In this document: positions 38,400-59,503 of the stretch, in pieces | Layout of the letters: each line of letters starts with the position of its first letter | Position numbering within the stretch: the first letter of the stretch is position 1 | Assembly (NCBI RefSeq): GCF_021917145.1 | Contig: NC_061064.1 | Coordinates: forward strand, 3,025,137-3,089,136 | Length of the DNA: 64,000 nt | Direction of reading: 5' to 3' | Origin: Hypomesus transpacificus | Lineage: Eukaryota > Chordata > Actinopteri > Osmeriformes > Osmeridae | Made by a program: the position numbers and the translations under genes | The notes under the pieces: generated by a model | Told to the model about the DNA's origin: nothing | What the model saw: the letters and a program-made list of their open reading frames with translations, nothing else | Database searches by the model: none

Positions 38400-41136
38400 A
38401 TGGACGACTCTTCCACCGCCACCCCAACTACTGACAACCCACCGAACAGCGACAACCCGGACCCGGAGCCCATGGAGTCGCTGGAGTCTGCCAACTCGGA
38501 TAAAATAGACTTGTCATTGGGTTAGCGCCTGATTCGTGCATGTTTACCTTTGTTCAGATAATGTTCTTGTCAACGACTCAAATGTATGTTAAATTGCACG
38601 TCAGAGTCGTCTCGCCATTAATTGTCTATGTCAGTGTTCAATTCTCAGCTGTTCAGTGGTTCTATATGGCCACAGTATAACCACTGATGAGAAACTCAAA
38701 TGTATTTGCCAATTCACTTTAATATGTCACATTATCATTAAGTTTAAATAATTCTCCGTCACATGTGAGTTTCATAGTATGTTGATGTTTTCTTCATACA
38801 GTTGTTTGAATTGATAAGAGTATAATAACTTCTCCTTGTCATATGCCTATAAGGGCTCTTGCTACCATATCCATCAGTGTAAAAAAAACACATAGCTCAG
38901 TTCTCTTTTGTGAGATGCAGTCTAAGCCCACTATTCAAATCCATTATGTTGACACGTCTCTGGGGATTTTGTAATGCATAGAGAAACTGAAATGCACCGT
39001 TAACTTGCCCCTCATTAGCTCACCTTTCACATAATGGATTCAGGCTCTCGTATGACATGAAAAGGCCTATGATTCAGAGTCTGAGGGGCCTCACATGTCT
39101 GTTACCCTTTATTGCCAGATGACATCATCAAACTGAACAGGAAAGAGCAGAGAGTGAACAGGGCTGCCAGCAAGGCCTCAAACAAGCCCAACGTCCTGAG
39201 GAAACTAGACAACCCAGGACACCAGCAAAGATTCCCTGTCAGACAAGGCCAAAGTCAGCAAGGTATCAGCACATCTGTTTCATTTGCCTTTGTATGATGA
39301 TGCTATTAATCATTATTTATTACTTTGTCACTCTGGGAAATAAGGTGATTTTCTATACAATATGGCCTTGTTTTAAGGCGCCTACAGATCAAAGTACATG
39401 GGAGCCTCCCCTCGCTGGTTTTACAAAGTAAAGCCATTCAACATTAAAAAGGCTGCCATTGGAGCTAAAGGAGTGAGTCCTTTAAACAGGCGTCCTATGA
39501 ACACAAAGGTATGTTCATGACAAATGACTGTATTCTCATGTTCAGGAACCAACAGAAACCTTCTCTCGGAAAATATTTCCAGAACTGCCAAGTCAACTGC
39601 AAGAAGTGATTGAGAGATTTGATCAAATTGACCAAAATGTATAGTGGACATATTTTGATTCAGAAAAAAATGGTTCCATAGATGAAACTATTGTATTTCT
39701 CCCCTCTAAGGCTACGGTTCAATTCGGACAACGCAAACCTTTCTTCAAGGGAGTGTTTTATCAGCGAAACAGAAGTCTTACAGCAGCACAGAGAAGGTTC
39801 AGCACGCCTTGATTGATGTGTGATTTTGTTCAGTTTCCACAGAGAGATTTCGTATCATATAGTAATCACTCTTGCCTTTGCTGTGCATTCTAAAAATGCA
39901 TTTTAAAATGGTACTGTAACTTGTATTCTGTGTTGTGGTTTTGGGTTTGGTGTCAGGCCTGCCCATGCACCCAGAGAGCAGGGACACCCACCATTCCAGC
40001 CAAAACAGAGACGAGGAAGTGCCCGGCCGTTTGTGCTCAACAGAGGGGTACTTCCATTACATTTAGTCATTTAGCAGACACTCTTATCCAGAGCGACTTA
40101 CAGTAAGTACAGGTACATTCGCCCCGAGGCAAGTAGGGTGAAGTGCCTTGCCAATAACGTCATTTTGCACGGCCAGGAATCGAACCGGCAAACTTCGGAT
40201 TAAAAGCTCAATTTCCTAACCACTCAGCCATCTGACCCCCTATTTACTGTTGTTCCTACATGTCAACCTACCTCAAGCATTTCCCAGTAATAGTTGTATC
40301 ATTTTAACTCCCCACAAGGATTTTTTGTTGTGCTTTAGCCCCTAAATTGAATAATATTTAAGATTTTATATTGATTCAATGCTGAACAACTCAAATTAAA
40401 CCCCCTCCTTCATTTAGTTCTCTGCCATGCAAGCCAGTGAGAAACTGGAAAGGTACCAAAGAGCTAGGAGGTGAGATGCTATACTTTGTTAGCTTGGCTT
40501 TGCTTGTCGTGTATTTTATAGTCCATATACTGAATTGATCACTATCACACTTTTCTGGGCAGTTGGCGAAAGGCGCCCTCTACTGGCTGTACCTTAACAG
40601 TGTCCCTTCCAAACGCTAAAGCCAGCCCAGAGCCTGGGTGAGTACAGTTTTTATTTACAGCCTATTTCACAGTAACTAAGATTTGTAATTTCCTTTTTTG
40701 CGGTAATTTAGACCAATAATGTGTGTTTAATGTTTCTCAGCACCAAGGCCAAGCAGACTATGGACCGTTCTATTTCTACAGGTGGTGAAACTTCCTCTCC
40801 CAAAGGCATTCCCCTTAGATTTAATCTGAGGGCCACAATCAATCAGGTAGGACACCATTAGGTTAGAAAATATCCCTAGAAATTAATTGGTTTTACATCT
40901 ATTATCTGTTATAAAGGAATACTATTTTAACAGTCGTTTACATGAAGTCTGTGAGAGATTCGTGTTCACGAAACTTGCAAGTGTATCTGTTTTATGGGTT
41001 CCAGACAGGAGTGACTCTCAACGACCGCTTCACTGGCATGAGGATCCTTCCACCTCCAGGACAGGGTCCCCAGAGAGGGGGCAGCAGGGGAAGAGGAAGA
41101 GGCCGGGGACTAGGACGGACTGTTGTCTTACAGTGA
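38400..41136 (+). CDS. UIF/FYTTD1-like mRNA export adaptor; candidate syntenic LUZP4 counterpart
   Basis: UIF (FYTTD1) recruits the helicase UAP56/DDX39B to mRNA and hands it to NXF1 for nuclear export. Exons: 38400-38520, 39119-39262, 39378-39508, 39546-39638, 39711-39796, 39957-40047, 40418-40470, 40563-40637, 40741-40846, 41005-41136. Total 1032 bases, 343 aa (human UIF about 318), phases closed. Residues 33-50 (SDKIDLSLDDIIKLNRKE) are a UAP56-binding motif almost identical to UIF LDKIDMSLDDIIKLNRKE. Later blocks also match: GVSPLNRRP (UIF GISPMNRPP), WRKAPSTGCTLTVSLPNA (UIF WRTSTTNGGILTVSIDNP), KGIPLRFNL and TGVTLNDRF (UIF KGVPLQFDI, GMTLNERF). The C-terminus is an RG-rich tail (RGGSRGRGRGRG) absent from human UIF as I recall it. 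The ATG has A at -3 and G at +4. It sits head to head with lrch2, as LUZP4 lies near LRCH2 on human X. Confidence 0.88.
40056..40241 (-). repeat. tRNA-derived SINE beside a 5' splice site
   Basis: A reverse-oriented copy: tail TTACATTTAGTCATTTAGCA first, B box and A box at the far end (CCACTCAGCCATCTGACCCC). It begins 8 bases after the donor of UIF-like exon 6 (exon ends 40047), leaving only GTACTTCC of the original intron start. Confidence 0.85.
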
Positions 41137-41344
41137 CCCTTTGCTAAACATAACTGTACATTATGCTGTGGGCTGTTTAAAAATGTGTTATTTTGAAGTT
41201 ATTCAGTGTACGGTTTTTATTTAATTATGATTTTCCAGATTTATACTGCATAAGGGTGGTCTTACATGGCAAGCAGGTTGATTTAATTGGAGACTTTTTA
41301 TTGGTGTGTTTTTAGGCACTGTGCAATTGACATATTTGAACTCA

Positions 41345-41350
41345 AAATAA
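41345..41350 (+). terminator. poly(A) signal of the UIF-like gene
   Basis: AATAAA about 210 bases after the stop codon; a second AATAAA follows near 41393. Either would end the transcript before the promoter of the next gene at about 41.69 kb. Confidence 0.5.
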
Positions 41351-41689
41351 ATGGAATAGTTTCGAGTGCTCTGAATTATTATGTTATGATGATAATAAAC
41401 ATATTATCTATATAGCTATATAGAAGTAAAAGTGGCTTTCACTATGTGAAAATGTAATCACCTCACCTTATACTTCTATTCTTGTGATCCAGTCATCTAT
41501 GAATTAAACATGGCTTAATTCACTCATATTCACTTATATTAGACTAAAATCCACCTAATCCTTAACCACCAAGGAGTGACTTGCAGGCGTCACCGCAGGG
41601 CGGTTTGGGCATCCTTAACCAAAGCGACATACGCTTCAGCGGCTCGTTTCTTTCGTTCATTGGCTAGGGTGTGTTGACATCATTTTTCC

Positions 41690-41755
41690 GCGATGTCCAT
41701 TTTTGTCGTAATGAAAATGGTGGAGCAATAATAAACGCATTGAACACTTCTAAGG
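41690..41755 (+). promoter_or_regulatory. non-coding exon 1 and promoter of the U2SURP-like gene
   Basis: A donor (CTAAGG|GTAAGA at 41755/41756) matches the need for a 5'UTR exon, because the coding ATG lies 7 bases behind an acceptor at 42331. The exon contains a short upstream frame (ATG at 41693, 12 codons, MSIFVVMKMVEQ). Clusters of GCTAGC follow at 41840-41960. Confidence 0.5.
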
Positions 41756-42338
41756 GTAAGAAATGTGAAACTTTCAGTCTAGTGCATAACCAGTGTATTT
41801 CGCATATTATATGTAAAATAAACATGTACTAACGTGTTGGCTAGCTAACCAACGTTAGCTAATGAACACTAGCGGGCTAGCTAGTGTCCTGCAAAGGCTT
41901 GCACTTCAGTGGCTAGCTAGCTAGCAAGCTAGTAGTAACTAGCCACCCTCGCTAGCTAGGCCACTCTGGCTCCTTTAGCCACAACCGATTCATTGGATCC
42001 ATTAACCTCAATGAAAGTCTAGGTTTGCGATGTAGTTAACAAAGTAAGAAGATAAACATCTTAATAATCCAACAGTTAGCAACGGTCACTGTAAACAAAC
42101 ATCATAGTTAGTGTGTATGTGTGTGTGTGTGTGTATGTAGGTGTGTATGTGTGTATGTGTGTGTGTGTGAGAGAGAAACAGACACACACACACACACTCA
42201 CAGAGAAAGAGACACAGAGTTACGGGTTGTACGTGCGCGTGTATTTCGTCTGCCAACGTGCGTCTGTGTCTGGGAGAAAATAACAGTCATTGGCATTATG
42301 GATCTGAAATATTGGTTATTTCCTCTTCCAGACTGAGC

Positions 42339-50725
<8,387 letters not shown>

Positions 50726-51119
50726 TCCTCAACCTTGGACCTCACACACCCCCCACCCCCCCCCCCTCCCTCCCTCCTCCTGCCCACCTCGAGCTCTGAG
50801 GCGGCCAGGCAACACCATGGACTGGCCCTTCACTGAGGCAGAGCCACATGCTTCTCTCCCACGATACCTTTGGACTGGCTCTCCAGACCGACTGACAGCT
50901 GTTTGTTCTCCCCCTGTACCCATTTCCTGACTGGTCCAGTCAAGAGTTGGCACATTTTTGTATGATGAAGTTTGAACATTATTTGTACAGTTTTGTTTTA
51001 TTGCTTGTTTGTAAACTCCATTCAGTCAGTTTATTGCTACCAGTCCCTGAGATTTCACGATAAATCCCTCCTGATGATGTCTGTGCTGTCCGGATTCCAG
51101 TTTGGTAATTGGAAAGTCT

Positions 51120-51125
51120 AATAAA
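51120..51125 (+). terminator. poly(A) signal of the U2SURP-like gene
   Basis: AATAAA 395 bases after the stop codon. A minus-strand AATAAA for wdr44 is at 51246-51241, so the two convergent transcripts would end about 100 bases apart. Confidence 0.55.
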
Positions 51126-51946
51126 TGAAAGATCTCCACTCCTGAGGTCATTTGTCCCCAGGTACCTTTCATGTCAGCTTGGAACTCATAACAGGGAATC
51201 AAGAGCATTTCATGCAATATAACACTGGTTTTTCTTTTACTTTATTACTGTTAAGTGAATCAAAATGTTAAAATCAGTGGTTCCATTTATTTTCATACCA
51301 AACACCAACAAAGAAATGAAAAACAATTTCTAACAAGTAATTTGAGTGCTAACCGTTGAACAATTATTACAGTGTCATGTTTTGCGTCAAGGATTGCTGA
51401 GAAGGGCGTCTAGAAAAGCAGTGAGCTTTTGCGGTGCAAATACAGCGTGCCCTTTGCACACAGACGGCTCAGTGTCTTTCAATCATCCACCTCATCCTGC
51501 TTATTGGTTAAGATTCATGTTCTGCACCAGTGACACATAGGCAATGCTTTACAGCTCCCATCTAACCACCTGTGCTACAAAGGGAACCAGGTGCACAAGT
51601 ATTCATGTAAAAAAATAAAAAAAAACATAAAAACAAAGGCAATGACAGGATATCAATGAGTTGCTTCTTCCATTTACAGTCCTCTTCCATAATCCCCCCC
51701 CCCCCCCCCCATATACGTCCTCCTTGACATGTTCCTTTACGCTGGGTCACTGTTCTCTTGAGGATGACAGGCGATCTATCCTCCAAGAGCACTCACCGGT
51801 AGAGGGACGCTCGTTTCGAAGTGCTGGCAGCAGGTAGCTCTGCGTCCATGGTGGGGCTTCACTGTACACACACACACTAACGTACTGACAGGGTCCATAT
51901 GGGAGTTCCGGCTCCAGGCTATGCCTTGACGTGGCCTTTTAAGAGC

Positions 51947-52304
51947 TCAGTACTTCTTGACGTTGATGAAGACTTTGATGGCGCCGGTGAAGTCCGCAGA
52001 GAGTAGGACCTCAGTGTGATCCGTCTTCAAGGCTCCTGAGGAAGGAGAGGGGGAGAAACCAGGGTCATTCCGGAAGACTGATCCGACTTTCTATTCTCTT
52101 GATTACAGCACAGTGAATATATGAATAGTCTTGAGGAGGAAGTGATGGATCTATCCACCCTACCTGAGGGAATGGTCTCGGAGTCTGTGGAGTCCAGGCT
52201 CTTGCACTCGGCATCGGGCTTTTCTGCCCCGGCCTCCTGCGGAACGATCAGGCCAGGGTGGGGTGCAAAGATGGCTGATGTGACAACTGCATTGTGGGCT
52301 GAAA

Positions 52305-52340
<36 letters not shown>

Positions 52341-55300
52341 TGAAGGGGTGGGGAACTGAGATGGGATCAGGTATCCTCAGTGCGAGCCAGCCGAACGCTA
52401 TCCAATTACCTTTAATGCCCTCCCAGAAGTCGTTTCGGTCTCGCCGTACTGAGGTGAACTTGCTCAGGTCGTGGTAGGTGCTCCAGATGTACACGTACTT
52501 GTCCTCTGAACCGCTCACAATGAAGGAGTAGTCGTGGCTGCAGGAGAAAAAGAGAGAAAAAGAGAGAGAGAGAGAGAGATCATCAGCCCTGGTGAACACT
52601 CACTCTGGGTGACACCCATGACCTGAGTGGAGAAGAAACTGTTCCCACCTGAAGCTGGCCTTGATCTGACTGCTGCTGTTGACGTAGCCCTTGTACTTCA
52701 TGGACAGAGACAGGTCCCTCAGGTCATACAGGCGGATCCTGGAGTCATTCGATGTCACCAAAATCTGCAGGATAAGAAGAATTCTTCACCAACTGTGGGG
52801 TTTAAGAGCCGTGTTTGGTGGAGGACAGGGGGGGGGGGGGGGAGAGGCCACACCTTGTTCTCTCCAGGAAGAGGTTCTATGCCGGTGATTTTGCGTCCGA
52901 CTCGGTTTCGTCCTCTGGTGGACCGGACGTGAATCTGGGTGTGGTACTTCAGGCGCTGGGAAAGAAACACACAAAACAAATGGTCACCCCGAATGAATGG
53001 CGCTCGCGGAAGTCAAGACCAGTTTAAACCTCCGCTTGGAGTCCTTCTGCAGCACCTGGAAACAGCAGAGCGGTGGACCGGGGGCGGTGCTAGGGTACCT
53101 CTGTGTCGTAGAAGATGCAGCGGCCGTCGTAGGTCCCGATGACTGCATACTTCCCGTTTTGGCAGAAGTTGGCAGCAGTGATGAGGCGCGTCTGGCCGTC
53201 CACCTCGTTCCACAGCGCCACCTTCTTGTCTGGAATGTTCCAGAGACGCAGCTTCCCATCCAGAGAGCCGCTCAGAAAGTACCTGTCATCCTGCACCAGG
53301 CCACACATTTACAAGTCAAACAGAGATGACGTACAAATCAAATCAACAAGGGACATAAGATAACATTGAACTTATTTTGTATACGTTTATACGTAATATA
53401 AAAGCATTTGTAGACAAGCTGCATAAACATAAGGAGACACGTCTTTGTTGAGTGGCAGAGCCATACAAGGCCCTTACCCTGGGATGGAAGGCGATGGCTG
53501 TGACAAAGTCAATGTGCTGGAAGCAGCATAGACACTCTCTCCTGGATATGTGCCACAGTCGAACCGTCTTGTCCATGGACGAAGAGAGCAGGAAGTAGTT
53601 CTGGAATCACAGGAAACAATACGGGGAAAACATGAGGACCTGTGTGCGTGAGCGAATGAGGAAGGGGAGGATGAGGGTGGGAGGGGGGTGCCGTGAACTC
53701 TGACCTTTGACCAAGACAGGTCCAGCAGGTCAGCCGTGTGACCTTTGTACTTGCAGAAGGGGACTTGGCGGAAGGGGGCATTCCTGTCCTCGGTGTCAGG
53801 GTCCTCTGGAACACTGCTCATCTAGAAAACACACAACGCACCCCACAAGGTTTTAACCGGCCGAACACACTTGGGTGAAAAAAAAAAAAACATTCCCAGC
53901 CGAGCCCTCATCGACGAACAAAGGGCCTGTGTAACTCCGCGTCTGCAGGTTGCACAGATGAACCTCTGCTGAACCTCTGGAAGCATAGAGACTTGTCCTA
54001 ACCTGACTCACCCCACCATCTGTGTCGGACTTGGTGGAGCACAAGCTTTCCTGAGAGGGAGAGGGCGACACACGACCTGGGAGGGACAGAACAGGGGGAG
54101 GTGCCCTGTTAAAAAAACCCTGCTGAACATGCTTTCCTACTGACGTCAACGGCAGGCACGACGCAACAACTCAAAAGAGCTCAAGCTTTGGATGAACGGA
54201 AAGGAACGGGATTTACCTTCCGTGTTGTACTTGATCCTCATGTTGTTGAAGTAGTCAAAGGCATTTTTCAGAACCCAGATTCGTACCACGTTATCTTGGC
54301 CCGCTGTGGCCAGCAGCCTGCCACAGTGGGAGAACTTCATGGTCCACACTGCACCCTGCGTGCAGGGGAGAGGTGGTGGGTATACTGGGGTTCATACACA
54401 CACAGCCTCACATTCACGAGGAAACAAACATCAGGCATCCTTGTGGCCTGTTGTCCACAGTAAACATCTGCTAACCCAGACACCATGTCTCCTCACCATG
54501 TGCTCTCCACTCAGATCCTGGACCACCTTGACCTGGTCAAAGTCAAAGGGGCCCTTGAAGCTGTGGGCTGCCTTAAACTTGGCAGGTCTGGTGTAGGGCA
54601 TGCCCTCGTCATCGCTGGAGGAGGGGTCGTCTTGGTCTGTGTGAAAGACTGAAACAAGCCTGTGGTGAGTCACAGTCCACAGAACAGCCAACAACAGCAA
54701 CAACGGCGACGAACAGAGACTTGAGAATGCAGCCTTGGAGTGTTCACCTACCTTCATCGCGGACACTCTTCACCTTGTTGACTGCCTTCTCCCCATACTC
54801 CTCCGCCAGGTGCTTGGCCCTCTTCACAGACTTGCCCAGAAACTTCTTCAGTTGTGTACTGGAGGAGGGAAGGGAGGGAGGGGGGGGGGGTGGAAAGAGC
54901 CGGATGAGATTGGATAAAACTACGACTCACTTTTCATTAGAGAGAGAACTTAACTTAACAACTTAACACTCCAAATCTTACGTCTTCTGCTTTAACTTGC
55001 CCCCGTCGGTGTCTGTGAGCGGAGGCTGGGACTTGTCATCGTCATCTGACTGTGCTGCGTCATTGCTGAGAGGGACAACAACACAAAGACACAAAATGAC
55101 TCAGGAAGATGTTCCAAACAGGCCTCACAACTAACTTTTTTTTCCCTCACTGTCCCAGTACCGCCCCGAAGTGCAAAATTAACCGTCCCAAACTGAACAG
55201 AACAAAATGTTTACATTCTGACATGGGTCTAGGTAATTTGTAACACTTTTTAAGTAATCCACCCAGTCGTGGGGCTCAAATCAATGTCTGAATTACAATA

Positions 55301-58300
55301 TTAATACATACACAATACACCATTTTCTTTCTTGTTTTGTGATAGGGCTGACACAATTCTTGGTGTGGCTGTATTAAAAAAGGTTTTCTAAAAGGTTTGA
55401 AACATATTTTCTACAAAACTCATGATGTATTACAAGTTTCATCTGGACACCAGTCTTTTACACTGAGAACACAGGGGGAACCGGTTTCCCTGGAGATCTG
55501 AGGAAAGTGGTCCCCCCCCCGTATATTACAGCCATTTATAAAGCAATACAGTGATGCTGGTGATGTATCTATGTGTATCTACGTGTTTAGTGAATTCTGC
55601 ACATCCTATTCTATACTTTACTCACAGTTGTTCAAATGAACAGGCAAGGGACTGCTGTACTGTGGAATTAATAATAAATGTGATTGAAACACATGAATAA
55701 TATATTTGGAGACCCATTAAGACGGGAGGTAATGAGAGTTTCTCACGTGATGTACTCCTTAGTCCTCCTCATAATGTGAAGGGTGAGAGGGTTGATTCCT
55801 GTGGGTAGCTTCTCTTCCGCCTGGATCAGAGGGATCTCCTCTCCAGTGTCCAGATTCTTGATCATCACACTCGCCAGGATCTCCTGTTAGACGTCCCCGG
55901 ACACCCAAACAGGACAAGGTTAAAGGTCTACATTCCCCAGAATGACATGGTGTGATAGTAACGGTGGAAATGTCTTCAGAGTAGCTCATGGGTAGATGGG
56001 TGGGGGAGAATCATCCAGGGCTCTTTACCTCATCAGTCAGCTCTCTACCAGAGTCGGATCGTGGGCGTTGGGGACCAGGAGTGTCCCCCCCACTGGATGA
56101 AGAAGCCGCCCCGTCCTCGTTCTCCTGCAGGGAAAAAAACGTTAGAACTTTTTTTTTTTTTTACTTTCTAGGCCAGCCAGTGGTTGTGAATGGTGTGTCT
56201 CACTGACCTGTGCTGTCACCACCTTGTCCCCACTGGTGGCACTGGCCAGGTCCAGAGAGTGCTGCAGGTCCTTGGTGATGCTCCTCACGGTACTGCTGGG
56301 AGACACCAGACCCAGCGGCTCCATCGCTTCAACTGGCTCAGCCACACACACTGGCAAGCAGAGGGCAAAGGTTAACTGACTGTTAATAAACTAGTATTAC
56401 ATTTACATTTAGTCATTTAGCAGACGCTTTCATCCAAAACGACAAGAAAAAGCTTTACAACAAGTGCATAGGTCAAATACAGTATAACACTGGTATAAAA
56501 AGAATCTACTGATGTGGGGGTAAACGTGCTTAGTGGCCACATGGAATGTGTCTTTGTGTCCAGCCACATGTTCTACGGAAGTGTCCAGACCCCAAAAGAA
56601 CATTTCAAACACATATGCACTTATCAGCTTGTGTACACTTGACTTTGTGCTTTTGTGCTGCTGTAGTCAAACACACTCTGTTACTTACCTTCAAGACCGC
56701 TTGGCCTCATAGCCTCCTGGGACTTCTTGCTGGGTGGCAGTGCCGGGCGGGATGGGGGAGGGGGCCTCGGAGGAGGAGCTCCGCCGGGAGGGGGCGGGCG
56801 TGAAGGTGGGGGCTTCTTGGTGCTGGCCACAATGTCAGGTTCAACAGTGAACTGCCGGGGGGGTTTGGATGGTCCAGAGTGGTCTGACTCGGCTGGTTTG
56901 TGGTCCAGGATGTCTGCCGGTCTGTGCTCCCTGTCTCCATCTGCAGCCACCCGGGGAAGGTCTGGCAGGTCTGGTAGTTCTGGCTGATTCTGGCCCAGGG
57001 CACTAGTAATGTCTGGAGGCTGGGCGTGCTCCTGTGACCCAGACGCTGAGCTCACTGGGACAGTCATGGAGCAGGCCCCCTGCAGCTCTGCCTCTTCCTG
57101 TGGCTGTTCAAGGCTCCTCCCTGCAGGCGGAGGTTCCACAGCAGCACAGTCTGGCTCCACGGCAACCATCTGAGGTTCCACGGGAGGTTGAGGCATCACG
57201 ACGGCTGCGCTTGCATTCCTCAGCTCTGACTCTGGGCTTGTGTCAACATCTTTCTCGCCCAACAACAGAACCTCCCCTGCACCACTCTCCTTTTGGCTTT
57301 CCTCAATAATACTGTCGATGATCTAGGAGAAATAGATGATCAACAACAGGGTATATCCTTATACTTCTTTCAATGTCGTTAATGGAATAAAAATGACAGT
57401 AAAGAATTTACAATAAAAAAAGGAAATTATTATCACATTACTATTCACTGTACCAAGATCCCAAGGCTGTGTGAGAATGTGGATTAGACAGTAAGAAAAG
57501 GGGATAGGTACCTGAAGGGAATCATCCTGACTTGTCTCGGGTGGGACAGGCCCAACAGTTGCATCCTGTGGTGGATTTTCTACCTGGCCCTTTAAACAGG
57601 TGCAGAAAGACTTAAAATGAATTCATATATGTACTGCAGCCTTCATATTAATATATTGATAAACTTGCTACCCTGTTCTGGACATTGAATAGGCCTCTCA
57701 CAAGAACGAAAACAACTATAAGTAGAGCTGTGTTTTTTCTTAACTTTAACCTCAATAAAACTCCAAATGGCAATCTTAATTAATGATTAAACTAAAAAAG
57801 CATCACTTTTCACTTTAGTCATGCAAAACCTGGATATGGAGTAGAGCATGCTGTCAGTACAAAGAATGACATACCTTGATTGAGGGAAGGACAAACTTTG
57901 CAGGAGACCTAAACATTTAAGGCAGTCATTTAGTCACCATAGCACTCTCAGACAAAATGCAAATGTTGTGTTCCGGCATAATTGTAATCTTTAAATTAGG
58001 TGCACGTTACAAATTAATTAAAGGACTCGAATTGCCTGTTTACACTTGCCTGCCTGTGCTATGACGTTAACTCACAGGCATAATGTAAAATAGAATAACC
58101 ATACTCGTTTTACAAGACAAGTTACATAAGCGGTTTATTTGCACTTCTACTTCACTACTAGGATAGGGGGTCGATTAGTGTTGACAAATAAGGTTTGCTA
58201 ATACAGGAAGTACTAGCCTGCAAGCTAACATATGTTGTTAATCACAGCAAATACCGTTAACAAAACACAAAAATGACAACGTTATCGTTAGAATATCACA

Positions 58301-58408
58301 CAGATTATGCTCAAATTCGCCAGCTACTTACACTTTGGGAGATGGGGTGAAATGTACGTCTTCGGGTGCATCGTAGAATTCTTCTGTATCACTTGTATCT
58401 GACGCCAT
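51947..58408 (-). CDS. wdr44: WD repeat-containing protein 44 (Rab11-binding)
   Basis: Rab11 effector on endosomal tubules that also binds VAP proteins at the ER. Coding exons: 58332-58408, 57875-57908, 57512-57583, 56689-57322, 56208-56350, 56029-56124, 55747-55883, 54982-55065, 54752-54858, 54497-54648, 54217-54355, 54012-54076, 53705-53821, 53478-53600, 53099-53290, 52854-52955, 52649-52764, 52410-52537, 52164-52298, 51947-52035. Total 2742 bases, 913 aa, the same as my recollection of the human length. The N-terminus holds an FFAT-like core (EFYDAPED, residues about 9-16). A proline-rich block (PSRPPPPGGAPPPRPPPP) lies near 225-265 behind EPDIVASTKKP. WD40 repeats run from about residue 512 to the end (GAVWTMKFSHCGRLLA, MDKTVRLWHISRRECLCCF, SGSEDKYVYIWSTYHDLSKF). 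The tail is GAIKVFINVKKY. The human gene is at Xq24. Confidence 0.96.
56398..56443 (-). repeat. SINE tail fragment
   Basis: Only TTACATTTACATTTAGTCAT and CAGACGCTTTCATCC of the SINE 3' end are present, in a wdr44 intron, reverse orientation. Divergence (TTTCATCCAAAACGAC) suggests an older copy. Confidence 0.7.
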
Positions 58409-59250
58409 ACTAGCAATTTTCTATTCTACAATACAAGCTAGCTTGACAGCTAGCTAATTGGATACATGCAATTTGAAAAGCAACGGCCTGTCTGGGTCTG
58501 ATTCAAAAATCTTGAAATCGTCTGATCTGACTGAGTACTGAGAAGCTACATACAACAATTAAAGTGTGTACCACAAACTGCAATCTATGGCTAGACTATA
58601 CTCAGAAGCAGCAAAGCGCTAGCTGGCTATGCTACGTAAGGTAGCAAGCTATCTGGATCCAGTACCACCACAACAAAGTTGTTTGAAATAATTTAAACTT
58701 GCTACTTGACACTGTACTCTCTGTTTATAACGGATGCCCATAACCAAAATATTATATTGAGAGGTCCGCAACAAATCCAAATGTAGAGACAAAGGACAAA
58801 TAATCAGAACATATTAGCAAGTTTAGCATCTCTGCTGGTGCTTGGGCTGTGGCTTAGCTTGTGAACGTAGCCTAGCTAGCTAGAGCTAAACCTACTTGTT
58901 TTAGCTTGTTAGAACTACGCGAGAGTTGAGTTGACAGCTTATCGCTGGCTCTTCTTCGTCCATAGAATTGTAGGCGTTCCTTCTTTCTTTTTTTACCTTG
59001 CATTATGGAGCATTGCTGCCATCAGATGGTGAGCTTAGGTTTTTCAGGCTACTGTATTTGTAAATGTAATTAATGTAACCAAATAAAAATGAGAGGATAA
59101 ACTTCCAATGACCAGACTCACTGACAGGACAACCAAGAGTAGAGCTTTGAATGTTTAGGATTTGTTGTAGGCTACTATAGTTGATTAGAACTATATTTCC
59201 CACTTCCATCTGGAACTGTTTCCAAACATTAACATTTTCAACAAGTTTCT
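58409..59250. promoter_or_regulatory. wdr44 5' region and probable divergent promoter
   Basis: The sequence between the wdr44 ATG and the putative plus-strand exon at 59.3 kb holds many TAGCTAGC/GCTAGC motifs (about 58436-58456, 58617-58654, 58851-58890). No TATA box is clear. It likely contains the wdr44 transcription start and may serve both strands. Confidence 0.35.
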
Positions 59251-59266
59251 GATTGAGGAGGAGGAG

Positions 59267-59503
59267 GTGGTTAGCTTGCTGGTACACAAATCAGAGTGGC
59301 AGTGCGAGGTTCTACCTCTACATAGCCATAACCTCATTGCTTTGTGCGTGATGAGTAGATTGCCATCTAAAATCACCAGTAACCAGCCTGAATACTCCAC
59401 CGTTCCAGCAAGCGAGGTCTTGATAGGCTGGAGGACGGAGAGTTTTCAGTGGATTTGGGGTGTTGCGAAGAGAGGAAAACAAGGACGTATCCCACAGTTG
59501 CAG
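59267..59503 (+). other. possible first exon of a plus-strand gene leaving the window
   Basis: An open block ends in a good donor (TTGCAG|GTACGA at 59503/59504). The longest frame begins at 59267; an inner ATG at 59351 reads MSRLPSKITSNQPEYSTV. The frame does not join in phase to the next candidate exon at 61412, so it may be 5'UTR with an upstream frame. I do not recognise the sequence. Confidence 0.3.
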
